A stretch of DNA of 64,000 bases, from positions 44,318,001 to 44,382,000 of the forward strand of contig NC_069659.1 in the NCBI RefSeq assembly GCF_027244095.1, read 5' to 3'. Position 1 is the first letter of the stretch, and each line of letters begins with the position of its first letter. This DNA is from Hemicordylus capensis (lineage: Eukaryota > Chordata > Lepidosauria > Squamata > Cordylidae). The position numbers and the translations under genes are program-made. This document shows, piece by piece, positions 1-11,325 of this stretch. The notes under the pieces are model-generated. The model did not search any database, was not told the DNA's origin, and worked only from the letters and a program-made list of their open reading frames with translations.

Positions 1-82
1 CAGGCGGAAACTCCTTATGTGGGGTGGGGGTGGAGGGAGGAATTGAGAGCATCCACACATGTTCTTAATATCTGAAGGGAGG

Positions 83-130
83 AATAATATTTCATGCCTT
101 TAAATCAATAATATTTCATGCCTTTAAATC
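83..130. repeat. Perfect 24-bp tandem duplication
   Basis: Two identical 24-bp units (83-106 and 107-130) sit head to tail. The perfect match suggests a recent slippage event. No function is suggested. Confidence 0.9.
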
Positions 131-421
131 AGTACCTAAATTTGAAGGAAAAGAAACCAGATTACCTTAATATCAGATTACGTTAAGATTACACAAAAGC
201 TGGGTATGGCAAGGGATTCTTAAGTGCTGGCTTCAGTGGCACTGGTGGGGGGGGCCTGCTCTACTAGGACTTGCAGGTGCTCAGGAGAGCCCTTTGAGTT
301 CATGGAGGAAGGCAGGGCTGTGTCCCCAGGTTGCAGTGGAGGTGCTGGCTTGGATTCCCTTGTTTCTCCTGGTGTGGGGGATCCCAGCAGCATGAGGTCA
401 CCCAGGGCCTAGGACATAGGG

Positions 422-564
422 CAGGCCTTCTCAACTCCCCCCTCCCCCCCACCATCTGTTTTTAAACTACAGCTCCCATAATCCCCAGACACAGTGGCCA
501 ATAGCCAGGGATTACGGGAGTCGTAGATCAACATCTGCAAAAGGGCCAAAGTTGAGCAGCCCTG
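422..564. mobile_element. hAT-type foldback MITE
   Basis: The element begins CAGGCCTTCTCAAC and ends GTTGAGCAGCCCTG, which are near inverted repeats, and the middle is partly self-complementary. It is flanked by 8-bp repeats that match at 6 of 8 positions (ACATAGGG at 414-421, TCATAAGG at 565-572). It is the same family as the copies at 20695, 28177 and 51132 but more decayed. Confidence 0.75.
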
Positions 565-800
565 TCATAAGGTCTTCCCACCCCATTTCACCCCCTGTAT
601 GGTCTGCCTCATCCCCAATTGGCGGGGAGGGAGGGTTGGTCATAAGGCCATTAGGCTGGGGGAGGTAGGATTGATCATAGGGTCATAAGGTTGGGGAAGG
701 GAAGTCATAAGGTTGGGGGAGGGGAGTGTGGGTTGGTTATAAGGTCTTTGGGAATGGGGAGGGAGGTCCTCGGTTGGGGGAGGGAGGGAAGTCATAAGGT
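565..800. repeat. G-rich degenerate minisatellite
   Basis: The motif TCATAAGG followed by a run of GGGGGAGG-like sequence recurs about six times at irregular spacing. The plus strand carries many short G runs. The left edge abuts the MITE at 422-564. Confidence 0.6.
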
Positions 801-924
801 TCGATCCTGGATCTAGGGTTATGACATTGTGTGGAGGAGGTTGATAGAGATTATTTTATTTTATTTTTTGGTCTCGCTAAAACTAGAGCTTGGGGCTATC
901 CAGTGAGTGAAACTGATTGCTTGT

Positions 925-1262
925 CTGGGGCAGACAAAAGAAGGTGCTTCTTCGCACAATGCATAATCAGTGCCACAAGATGTGATGATGGCTGCTGAGT
1001 TTGATGGCTCTAAGAAAGGATTAGACACTTTCATAGAGAGTGGATGTATCAGTGGCTATTAATAAGATGGATGTATAGAATTTCAGTTTTATGTTCAGAG
1101 GCAGCAAGCCCTTGAGCACCAAAGCTGGTGGACAATAACAAATGAAGACAATGGCTTGGTTTCCTTCTTGTGGGCTTCCCAGAAGCATCTAGTTGGCCAC
1201 TGTGGGAAGCAGAATACTGAACTTTAGTCCAGTCCATCTGGATTCCTATTGTGCTCTTATAT
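925..1262 (+). mobile_element. CR1/L3-type LINE 3' end, old copy
   Basis: The sequence aligns by eye along its whole length with the better copy at 12895-13268: the CACACAACGCATAATCA region, the ACAAGA(T/G)GTG region, the GGATTAGACA region and the tail ending in TTAT. It is 5'-truncated and heavily diverged. Confidence 0.75.
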
Positions 1263-2280
1263 AATGAATGAATGAACAAATGAAGTCCTAAAATTATTTT
1301 AGAGAACTGAGCTGAATATAAGCATGAGCCAGTTCTAAATTTAACAGTATAGTCACAGGATGCCTCTAGGGTTCAGCTAGAATTATGTTTTGCTACACTG
1401 GCAAGCAGCTGGAGACAGGTGACCTTCTTTCACTACTTCTCTAACCCTTTCAGGCTATAATGTATTGTTCCTGCACCATGTTCTCGTTGTATATTCTCAC
1501 TGTGAAACAACCCAAGAGAGGGATGTTTTCTTTTCCCCCTCTAAAATGGAAAGGGCTAAAATTCTGCTGAAGCAAATTCCTGAAGAAGGTGAAGTTGATT
1601 CATGTAAGAAACAAAAATACCACTAAGAGTGTGTGATGTCAGTGAGAAGAAGAAGGTTTACACCTTAGCCTATTAGTGGTGTCCTCCATCATTGAATAGC
1701 AAGGACAAGAAGAAAGCAGTTCTCACTGGCCACTAATCAGCATGGCAGGCCTTCCTACAAAGGTCTGATCTGATCAAGTCACAGCTTGAATACCTTCTGG
1801 GGTCAATGCAGATTTTTAAAAAATCTGACCAAACATTTTGTGGCCATGGATAAGCAGAGGTCTATTCTTTTCCCAGGGTTATAGACTGTTTTTAAAACTC
1901 TAAGGCCAAAATCCTGTCCCAAACACATTTACAAGGGAAGATATAAACTCAGAGAGACTCACTAAACATGCTGAGAATTGCATGGTAAGAATAAATTTTG
2001 TTGTTCCTATGATATACTGCAATGGCATGAATTTGAAGGGGGAATAATTAAAACTGAGCAAAGTATAGAATTACACTTAATATGTAATGAAAGCAAAATA
2101 CAGCAGGTTAAACAGCAGGAGATTATAGTATAGTGTGCATTTTAAAACACTCAGAAATTAATTAACGTACTGGGTATATTTTCCACAGCCAGAAGTACAG
2201 AATGCTGAACTTTGCAGAGAATGAGTTCACAATAATAATAAATCAGAACAGGAAAAGGACAGAGTGTGGCCAATAGAAGG
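1263..2280. other. No recognised gene; one weak dispersed-repeat match
   Basis: I see no exon, RNA gene or clear transposon in this AT-rich stretch. Positions about 2080-2150 resemble 4741-4812 (shared core AATGAAAGCAAAAT then AGGTTAAACA), so both may be pieces of one unclassified old repeat. Confidence 0.5.
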
Positions 2281-2408
2281 AGTGCCAAATGAAGAAAGAC
2301 ACAGCCAGGCCACAGATGGCCAAAGTGCTGCTCTCTTTAGGAAGATGGCATCTGTCAAATTGCGAACCGGTCTACAACACTGTAGATGGAATAATGCAGC
2401 TTATATGG

Positions 2409-2708
2409 GAGGAGAGCTGGTCTTGTGGTAGCAAACATGAACTGTCCCCTCTGCTAAACAGGGTCCAGCCTGGTTTGCATTTGAATGGGAGACTACATGT
2501 GTGAGCACTGCAAGGTATTCCCCTTAGGGGATGGGGCCGCTCTGCAAGCTCGCATGCAGAAGGTTCCAAGTTCCCTCTGTGGCACCTCCAAGATAGGGCT
2601 GAGAAGGACTACAATCTTGGAGAAGCTGCTGCCAGTCTGTGTAGACAATAGTGAGCTAGATGGACCAATGGTCCAACTTGGTAAATGGCAGCTTCCTATG
2701 TTCCTATA
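2409..2708 (+). mobile_element. 5S-rRNA-headed SINE
   Basis: The head resembles vertebrate 5S rRNA in its internal region: GCTAAACAGGGTC, CCTGGTTTGCAT and AATGGGAGACTACATG. The body and the CCTATGTTCCTA-type end match the tRNA-headed SINEs in this window. Four other copies lie at 54528, 55232, 57955 and 59100. The reptile 5S-headed relatives of Sauria SINEs are the likely family. Confidence 0.85.
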
Positions 2709-2943
2709 CGTGACGTATTATTTTAAAAATCCTATCTGTTCAGAAATATATCCAGCACATAGGAAGAATTATCCTTGCGTGCTGGAAATCACACAAGACC
2801 AGAATCTCTGATGTATGCATTGTCATTACATTATCAAGCTTACATATCGTATTATGAGAGGTTTCAGTGATAGACAGCCAATTTTATTTCTCCTAGAAGC
2901 TCTAGCAGATTTTAAATGCAAAGAGGAAAGCTCCCCACGGACT

Positions 2944-3037
2944 ATGTTGCTATTGTGGGTGCCACACATCCCTTGAGATGGGGCACATATCAGAGTGCCC
3001 CATCTTAAGGGATGCATGGTACCCACAATAGCAACAT
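2944..3037. repeat. Long hairpin, 42-bp arms
   Basis: Left arm 2944-2985 and right arm 2996-3037 are reverse complements with about four mismatches, around a 10-nt loop. The shape fits a short foldback transposon, but I see no clear target duplication outside it. Confidence 0.85.
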
Positions 3038-3314
3038 GTTTTGCATAGCTCGGGGTCCCCGCCAATTCCATTAACATCCATTTCAAAAAATGAAATCTGG
3101 CATTCTTCAAGCCAAGTTAGTTGACCAGCAGAATCACTTGATGCAACTTTAGTTGAACTGCACCACCCCAGTATGCAGGAGGAGGATTGCATGTTTGACT
3201 GATGCAAAACACAAAAACAATAACCAAAAAAATAACCCCACACAAAGACATAGCTTGTCAGGGGAACACTCAGTCACAAATATGAATACGATGAACATTT
3301 ACTGTACACAGTAT

Positions 3315-3535
3315 ATCATTTTTCAACAAAAGTTCCCCAAGCAGTTTACATAGGTAGAAATAAATAAATAAAATGGTTCCCTGTCCCCAAAGGGCTCACA
3401 ATCTAAAAAAGAAACATAAGATAGACACCAGCAACAGTCACTGGAGGGGTGCTGTGCTGGGGATGGGTAGTGTCAGTTGCTCTCCCTCTGCTAAATATAA
3501 GAGAATCACCACTTTAAAAAGGTGCCTTTTACTCA
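3315..3535 (-). mobile_element. LINE-like 3' tail, unassigned family
   Basis: Read on the minus strand, it ends with a GGGGACAGGGAACCATTTT-like block, a GTAAACTGCTTGGGG-like block and an AT-rich tail. The same unit occurs at 37085-37350 (-) and 63420-63665 (+), so it is a dispersed repeat. The tail architecture is L2-like. Confidence 0.65.
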
Positions 3536-3818
3536 GTTAGCAGGGGACATATTATTCGTGAGGTGACTGTGCAGTGGCACAGTCCAGCAACTGCTGCATC
3601 ATGTAACTTTTGCTGTTGGAGCAGCTGGACACTCAGAATGTTTCCAAGCTGAGAGGAGAAAGCAGATTTTCATGCTGCTGTTTTTCTTCTAGTGACATGA
3701 ACTATGTTGTTTTTGCAGCTATATGAAGACTTAGGTTCTGTAGCATTGTAGCTCCCTGTGCTTTTTGTTAACCTAATTTCCTTAAGCAAAGTAAGCTTAT
3801 GAGATCACCCAGCAGAGT

Positions 3819-3840
3819 GTGTGTGTGTGTGTGTGTGTGA
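3819..3840. repeat. (GT)n microsatellite
   Basis: About ten GT units lie directly at the left edge of the tandem array at 3847-4530. Confidence 0.9.
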
Positions 3841-3846
3841 GAGAGA

Positions 3847-4530
3847 TCCACCCCAGTTCAAGATGGTGGATGCGCGTAAATGTTTGAGGCACAAATGGGC
3901 TAACTTGTGGACCACCTAACTGATTTGAACCAAATTTGGAACAATTGTAGGGACACATAGGGACATCTCTATGGCCTAGAGTCTTTGGAGGAGGTGGTCT
4001 ATAAGAAATTTTTAATAAATAAATAAATAGTTTGTGATGATGTCATCTACCCCATTCAAGATGGCGAATGCATGGACATTTGATGCATAACTGGGCTAAC
4101 TTATGAACCGTCAAACTGATTTGAACCACATTTGCTATAGCTGTAGGGACACATAGGGACAGCTCAAGGGTGTAATTTGTAATGATCCACCTCGATTCAA
4201 GATGGTGAAGGCATGAACATTGGAGGTGCAAGTGGGCTAACTTGTGAATCGCCTAACCAATTTGAACCAAATTTGTTACAGCTGTAGGGACATATAGGGA
4301 CAGCTCAAGGGTGTATTTTGTGATGATGTCATCCACCGCAGTTCAAGATGGAGGACATATAAATGGGTAAGGCACAAGTGGGCTGCCTAACTGATTTGAA
4401 CCAAATTTGGAACACCTGTAATGTGTGACACACAGGTAAACTTCAATGGCATAGTTTGTGGTTATGTCATCCACCCCAATTCAAGATGGTGTACGTTTAA
4501 GGCTGAAGTGGGCTAACTTGTGAAACTGGT
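3847..4530. repeat. Minisatellite of about 140-bp units
   Basis: The anchor TCCACCCCAGTTCAAGATGG recurs in variant form at 3847, 4046, 4186, 4332 and 4470, giving spacings of 199, 140, 146 and 138 bp. Each unit also carries GGGCTAACTTGTGAA-like, GATTTGAACCAAATTTG-like and GTAGGGACACATAGGGACA-like blocks. The first unit is longer because it contains an extra stretch including an AAAT run. Units are clearly diverged, so the array is not young. Confidence 0.9.
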
Positions 4531-5575
4531 AATTATCAATTAAGATTATAGTGAAAGGAAAGTAGGCAGATTAGTTCTTACAACTTGTTTAATGTTGTTT
4601 CGGTCACATGCGCTCTGAGAAGTCGTTTTTCTAAGCTAGAGAATGTGTGGTTCAAGTTGATGCCACACATTCTTAGTCACTGATGATTTACCAGCTAATG
4701 TTTTCTGCCATCTCTCTGAAAGCAATCTAGGTTGAACATAATTACATAATGAAAGCAAAATGCAGGAGGTTAAACAAGAGGCTACAGTATAATATGAGTT
4801 TTCAAACATCCGTGCTCACTTCTATTATGCAACAATAATATACAGTTGTATCCCTCTCAAGTAGACAGAAAGGAGGAGAGCTGTGATTACATTTTTCTGG
4901 TTTCCAGAATGCTATAGTGGACACTTATGGTCAAGGCCATCATATTTGACAGTCTCCCTATAAAAATTATATGAATCTTTTCATTATTACATCCCTTAAA
5001 TTTCATATTTTGATAGAGGGAAACTAATGGTTCCAAAAGGACACAGAAAAGCTATAATTATGAACAGTAACCATTCATTTATGATGTGTAATATTTGGTT
5101 TCTGAAAACAAGAGATACAGGAAATAATAGTAATAAAAGAAATAATAGTAGAAAAGAAAAAGAATCCACAAGTCTGGCAATGGAGGAGTTTCAGAATTAG
5201 AGACAGGAAGGAGAGCTGGAACTCTGTACCTAAGATGCTCACTTTCCCCCCACCCACCCACATTGTCAGCATATAAACAGGGTTGCTGTTTGGATATTCC
5301 CAGTAGTATCCTTTGGGACAGAGAGATGGCAGGAAAAGACTGGAGAGGTTTTGATAGATTTCTCGCCCCATTTTTCAGACTTTTTTTCAATTTCATAAAC
5401 TTTTGTTTCCAATATTTTGTCTATTTTGAATTATAGACAAAGAAGGAATCTACCTGTTAATATGCATATAATAATAATGACTCAGATGTTGCCTAGTGAT
5501 ATGAGGACAGGAAAAGGCCTGTGCCCTCGCAGAGTGGAAGGAGAGTAACTGTAGTGAAAGCTTGTTCCACAGCTC
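4531..5575. other. No recognised gene
   Basis: AT-rich sequence without a supported exon or complete transposon. Two overlapping minus-strand frames at 5075-5396 cross AT-rich simple sequence and look like chance frames. Confidence 0.5.
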
Positions 5576-5582
5576 TGCATCA

Positions 5583-5729
5583 TGGAGGGATATGGGAAAG
5601 TGTTTTTGTTTCTCTCTGCTCCCTGAAAAAGCCCTTTTTGCTTCCAGGAATATGTCCCTTCAGAGACATATTCCTGGAAGTTTTAGCAGGGAGAAAAGAG
5701 AAGCAAAAATCACTTCCCCATCCCCCTCT
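5583..5729. repeat. Foldback element (about 147-bp imperfect palindrome)
   Basis: The core arms CTTCCAGGAATATGTC and its exact reverse complement flank an 8-nt loop. Complementarity continues outwards with gaps through the CTCCCTG and GGGAAAGTG blocks to about 5583 and 5729. This is typical of a non-autonomous foldback transposon. No target duplication was recognised. Confidence 0.7.
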
Positions 5730-5779
5730 GTGTGTGCTTGTATTGCTGTTTAACTTGTGGGCCCGCATCTGTCCCTAGA

Positions 5780-7440
5780 ATAGGACAGAGAATGCAGATA
5801 TAGAAAAGATTTCTATTCCAGTAGGGTATTAATATCCAGTTCCAAGAATGCTACAAGTTACTACATTTACTCCACCTGTGACTGCGAGAATTTTAGTAGG
5901 TGCTGACTCAGTAGGTCTGAACTAATGAGAAGAAATGATCAGATATATAATGCGGAGCAGTCATGAGGCTAGTTTCACTGGGAAAGAAACCATACACAGG
6001 GCCTAAGGAGAGGTTTGGATCCATGGAACAAAATGGAAGGAAACGCAGTGGGATAGATGGATGCAGCAGGAGAGAAAGGGAGGTCTTATATATTAGTAGG
6101 ATGGTCTGTCTGTAGACCACAATACACAGCAGCCCTTATATATGATAGGATGTTTTTGTCTGTTAAGAGACTGTGGAATTGGGGATGGGGGCAGAAGGCT
6201 GTGGAGAAGGACTGGAAAAAATCAGACTCATGGCCAAAGGACAGAAGTTGAAGGGTTTTAAGAAGATGAGGACTGTATTTCACATTTTGATAAAAAAGAA
6301 CCAACTAAATATTTAGCTCCCAAGTAATAAAAAAGTAATTTGACCATTTGAAGAAGGAAAAAATAATGGAAAGACATAATTACCACAGTTGCCTTGTGAA
6401 TTCATTCATCTATTTGTGTGGAAAATAATACCCAAGGGAGAGTATCTGAAATAACAAAAGGAAATAGGAGTGAAAAAGAGTCTGAGATTTCAGCACACAC
6501 ATACAATATCAGTATTAGAAGAACTATCATTCTGATACAATATTTTCAGAAGTAAACAAACCTCACTTTGCTCATTTCAATCAACCTTCATGCTAGCCAA
6601 ATATATCTAAACAATATGCAGAGGGCCTTTCTTTTTAAAGTGCAAAGCAGTATCTGCAAAATTATGATGTATGTTGATTCTCAGCCATCCTTTCCCCCCT
6701 GTAGTAAATAAGCACGGGATTAATAAAGGTTGGATACCAATGGGAGTTTGAAGGTACAGTACAAAACCAGAGCTGTTCACTCAGCACCACAAAGATCAGA
6801 TTAAAGAATATCTAACTAAAAACCAGGAAGACATTATCCAAAACAATTAGTACTGCTCTGCCAGTTTGCAGGAGCTTCTGGCAATCTAGTGAGACAGTCA
6901 TTGTGGCTTTTGTGTCCCAAGGCAGAGAAAACACAATATCAAAATTCTCCATCTCTCCATTATTATTAAGCTTGGGCTTTTTCAGATTCGGAGTCTAAAT
7001 GGAAATTCAGAGCCCTCTTGAGCCAGAATGGTGTGCAATCACAAGAAGAGATACAAACCTTTATTTTTCCTCCATTCTCAGCTGGTGACACAAACTAAAT
7101 TATTTGATGGGTTTGTGAGAGGAGAAGTGAATCTCATGAGGGAAAGCATCCTATTTAATCCCAGACTAGGCATCTACCAGTACACTCTCTGCAGGCATTA
7201 ACTTGATTACATCTTAAAATAAAATTAAAAAATCCAGCAGTGGTGCTGCTACTATATTTTCTGCAACTGAACTGTTACATGCTACAAATTGGGAGATGGA
7301 GATTTTTGTCTTTCCTTTTCATAAATCCATCATATTTGTAGATTTTTTAAAAAGGGAGGAAAATCACTTGACTTCTCAGATGATAAAAAAAATATTCTTT
7401 TTCCTGATCTTTTACTAGCTGCCAATGTCCTTGGGGCAAT
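5780..7440. other. No recognised gene
   Basis: AT-rich sequence with no exon, RNA gene or classifiable repeat that I can support on either strand. Confidence 0.5.
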
Positions 7441-7445
7441 AATTT

Positions 7446-8995
7446 TAGTAGGTGCAATGTAATAGTAATAATTTTATTTACAGTCATTGACCAAACAGAA
7501 AATGGAAACTAGCAAGCATTAAAATGTGTGTGTATATATATATACAATTTAAAATTGGGATGATATCCCATTATACCTTTTAAAAGCAATATAACTAAAC
7601 TTAGTTACAGAAATAGAAACTAAAGCATCTTTATCTGAAAGCAGATGTTTTACAAGGTTGGCATCGGATTGATCTGCCAGTTTACATATTAAAGGAGCAA
7701 TAAGGTGTTCCCTGGGATATAAATGGAGATTACAGTGGAGAAGAATATGCGCGACAGTTTCTGCATCTCCTGACCCACAACTGCAATGTCGTTCTTGTAA
7801 AGGCACACCCTGAAACCTCCCAGCTAGAAATGCAGATGGAAGGGAATTAACCCTTACTCTCGTGAATATCCATCGAAACTTAGAAAAAGTAATTGTCGAC
7901 AGATATCTTGCGGGAAAAAGATCCATATTAGTTCTTATAGTTTTATAAAACTCTGGAAGCGCAGCCCAGTTTTCTTGGATCTCAATATCAACAAAGCGTT
8001 GTCTCACCACTCTTTTCGCATTCACTAGACCCAGTTCCAGCAGTTGAGTTGGGTCTAAGCTTAGAGAGGTGAGTTTCATACTTACTGTGACACACCATAG
8101 TGACTGGGGGCTAACTGAGAGAAACTCAGGAATTAAACCAACTGGTCGCAGATGTATTTTCAACCAGAAATAAATAATCAGAAGCCAGGCCCAAGATTCA
8201 ATTTTTATAAAGCCAGCCTCTGTCCTTAAAGTCACATTTGCTGTACATTTTGGCGTGCCAAATAAATTCCTCAAGAACCCTGATTGGGTTCTTTCCAAAG
8301 TGTCAAACCTTGAGTATGGACCTAGTTGTATGCCATACAATAATTGCGGAATGACCTTTGCAGTAAAGAGCTTTAAGGCAGCTGGTATGAAGCCTGCACC
8401 CTGAGTTCTAAAAAATCTTAAAATTGCTGCTGTGCTGCGTTTTGCCGATTCTGTGACCATGCTTATATGTGCTGATTTCCCAGCATTATGTTGAAAAATT
8501 ACCCCCAAATATTTTATTTGATTTACCTGTTCTAATCGGTGTCCATTTAGCATCCATACAAATTTTTTTACTTTGTTGGTGAAACACATAATTTTAGATT
8601 TAATCATAATTAATCTGTAGATGCTCGTCTCTGCAGTAAAGTGCTAAGGCATCTAACGCTCTTTTGAGCCCAGCCCTGGTTTGAGATAGAATCACCGCAT
8701 CATCGGCATACATCAGGATTGGGACTTTCTTGTTAGCTAGTTTTGGTGGATGAGTGTCAGATGTCTGCAAACACTTTATCAAGTCGTTAATAGAAAGATT
8801 GAACAAGTAAGGGGCCAACACACACCCTTGTCGCACCCCTTTCCTAATGGGTACTGGATTTGTAAGATTACCAGCATGGTCCAAACGCACTCTTAAAAAA
8901 GAATTCTCATGCATTCTGATGAGCAAGAGTAGAAGCCTTCGGTCCATAGAAGTAGCCGCCAATTTAGACCAAAGACGGCCTAGTAGGTGCAATGT
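7446..8995. repeat. 15-bp target-site duplications around a LINE
   Basis: The sequence TAGTAGGTGCAATGT occurs at 7446-7460 and again, identically, at 8981-8995, exactly at the two ends of the LINE fragment at 7461-8980. Confidence 0.95.
7461..8980 (-). mobile_element. 5'-truncated non-LTR retrotransposon (I/Vingi-like)
   Basis: Minus-strand frames at 8600-8980 and 7549-8607 encode the C-terminal half of a LINE polymerase. Visible are GVRQGCVLAPYLFNL, the catalytic YADD box (MYADDAVILSQ), the KSKIMCF and IKYLGVIFQ motifs, and a Cys/His C-terminal segment (CSCGSGDAETVAHILLHC). The two frames overlap by 8 nt just after LQINYD, so one frameshift separates them. The 3' end has AATAAA and an ATT-rich tail. 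The clade is my best guess from motif style; Jockey- or R1-like alternatives are possible. The 5' end is cut at the target duplication, as expected for incomplete reverse transcription. Confidence 0.9.
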
Positions 8996-10471
8996 TTATA
9001 AGACTGATATTCCCCTAGAAAACAATACATTTGACTGTGCATATATTGTAATAGTCACTGAGACTGCTGCATAGACCAGAAGTTATAAATTTTATGTTTA
9101 TTATTATTATTTAGATTATTTATATGTCACTTTTTGATATCTCTAAGCATCAGCACATTGTGTAGTATGTAAGCCATGTAAAATAAGCAACAATAATTTA
9201 TTCCTGAAGCATTCCATCACTGACAAAGATGGGATAGTGATAGAGCAGTTCTTGTCTTATTAAAGCAACCTTAAAATATTGCATATGCCCCAATCCAGAT
9301 AAATTTAGCCATGAATAAATCCCAGTGAAAGCAATAGAGGACTTAGAACCATGACTAATTTTTCCTGGTTCTAGATTATTGCCATGAAGAGGGGTAGGGT
9401 TCAAACCTCCCTACCTACCACAATAGTCCTGATACAGTACACACACATGTGCTATTTGGAGAGAAAAGAGCAAGCATATCTAGGCCAATGACATTATTAA
9501 GTCATGTCCTGGTCTTTATAATGACTAACAGTGCCTGGATCAGGATCTAGTACAGGATCTGGTCCTATGCTGGCAGATTGGTTGAAATCAGCCTATCATT
9601 CTCCATGCAACTTTTGATATTAAAACAGGAGGCACTGCAAGCATCAGTTATGATACATCCATTGATTGGACCTGGATAATTGCACACACTAGCTGACCTT
9701 GGAAAACTACTTTGATACACAAACATGGGGTAAGGAGTACAGGATACAGACATTGCAAATATGTCTAGCTAAGTGTTAAATAATAATTGCCTGGTCCAAA
9801 GCACCACAGCATTTAAAATTTTATATAGATATATATGGTGTGAGTGACAGGTCTTGCCTTCTCGACAAGTTTGTGAATGTGTTAATTTAATACAAATGAC
9901 ATTTAGAATAATGAATTGCCTGGTGTTCTGGAGGGCTCTTGTTTAAAATGTTGCCTCTCGTGAGGGTATTCTGGCAAGGAAGGTTCTTCAGTGAATTAAT
10001 AGGATGTGTGGCTGGACTGAATGAACTCTGAAATGTCTAGCCTCAAGAATTACTACAGCTTAACACAAGATAATTGGAAGGCTGGATCTAGTCTTCATTT
10101 AGAAGCCTGCGGGCATAGAGTAAACGTCATTTGGAGCGGCTTGCAAGTCTGGTTTACGGGTAAGCATTAGCAGGCCTGAAAGTCAGTGTCTACTCTTGCC
10201 TTTTCTTAATAATTAAAAAAGGTTAATGTGAACCATTTTCAATTTTAACTTGACATATTGTGTACATATGCAGGGGTACAACAGGACGTTCTGGGCCCAG
10301 TCCAATTTAATGCCCCCCGCACCATTTATTGGCAACTGTGTGATGAGCTGTTGCACTGAGCAGCTGTTTCTGCCACCCCCATCCAGAGGTGTGCCTATAT
10401 AATTTTGGAGCCTGGGTCTAAAGGCCTTTGGAGCACCCTCCCCTCCCCACTGCAAGTTAAGCATCATCCTC

Positions 10472-10473
<2 letters not shown>
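8996..10473. other. No recognised gene; one probable L2-like tail
   Basis: Positions about 9095-9180 resemble the AT-rich 3' tail of an L2-like element on the minus strand. The rest is unclassified, with no supported exon. Confidence 0.45.

Positions 10474-10505
<32 letters not shown>
10474..10505. repeat. (CA)n microsatellite
   Basis: About 15 uninterrupted CA units. Confidence 0.95.
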
Positions 10506-10506
<1 letters not shown>

Positions 10507-10807
10507 ATGGCACATGCAGTATTTTTAACACATGGGTTCTTAAGGGCACAAACAGCAACCGAACTCACAAGAATGAAAGAATATAAAACAGGTAGATTGA
10601 TGCAAATATGCATTAGCAGAAACATTTCAACACGCAACTCAACATATTCCATCCCACATATTCTTTACCCACTCACCCCACTGTCTCTAAAGCAGCCTGT
10701 GCCACCTGGCACAGGTCACAGTCATGCTCAGCAGCACAGCAGCCCAGCGACCACACCACCCAGGACAGAATAAAGAGGATTTGGGGGGCCCCAGGGGGTG
10801 TGAAGGC

Positions 10808-10936
10808 CAGTGTTCCCTCTAAGAGGGATTCCGAGATGTTGTTGACTACAACTCCCATAATCCCCAAGCAAAAGCCACTGCAGCTGGGGATTCTGGGAGT
10901 TTCCAACATCTCGGAATCCTCTTAGAGAGAACAGTG
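10808..10936. mobile_element. hAT-type foldback MITE
   Basis: Ends are inverted repeats (CAGTGTTCCCTCTAAGAGG against the complement of CTCTTAGAGAGAACAGTG) and the middle is nearly palindromic. It is flanked by GTGAAGGC (10800-10807) and GTGGAGGC (10937-10944), an 8-bp target duplication with one change. The sister copy is at 21089-21224. Confidence 0.9.
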
Positions 10937-11029
10937 GTGGAGGCCCTGGACTTCTGCCCAGAAGTCTTCTGCCTGGAAGTCCAGGGGTAAGAACGCCTCT
11001 GCCCCCATCTCCTTTTCCTAGACCTCTTT

Positions 11030-11105
11030 CCCAAGCTGCAAGGAACCGCCCTGGGCCAAATTGGGAGGGGTGGTATAAACATGCAATCAATAAATAATTA
11101 ATAAA
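11030..11105 (+). mobile_element. L2-like LINE 3' tail fragment
   Basis: A GGGAGGGGTGGTATAAAC-type block followed by an AATAAAT-rich tail matches the L2-like ends seen elsewhere in this window. Confidence 0.5.
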
Positions 11106-11167
11106 CAGGAAGTACTCCTCCCAGCCATTTCCACACCCTCAGCTCAGACTGCCTGCTTACCCTCCCC

Positions 11168-11204
11168 ACCTCCATCCATCCATCCACCCATCCATCCATC
11201 CCCT
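11168..11204. repeat. (CCAT)n microsatellite
   Basis: Short tetranucleotide run of CCAT units with interruptions, inside a pyrimidine-rich stretch. Confidence 0.8.
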
Positions 11205-11325
11205 TCCTTCCCTCCTCCATTTCTTTCCTCCTTCCTCCCTTTCCAGCCAGGGCCTACCTCCTCTCTACCACTCCAGCCTCCCACTCTTCCTTTGAAAAGG
11301 AGAACTAGAGTGCAATTGTATTTAG

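Noticed and set aside
3847-4530. CRISPR-like spaced repeat
   Set aside because: Units are long, diverged and contiguous, without short identical repeats and unique spacers, in a vertebrate genome.
10213-10773. Frames of 100-122 codons around 10.2-10.8 kb
   Set aside because: They cross a CA microsatellite and have low-complexity runs.
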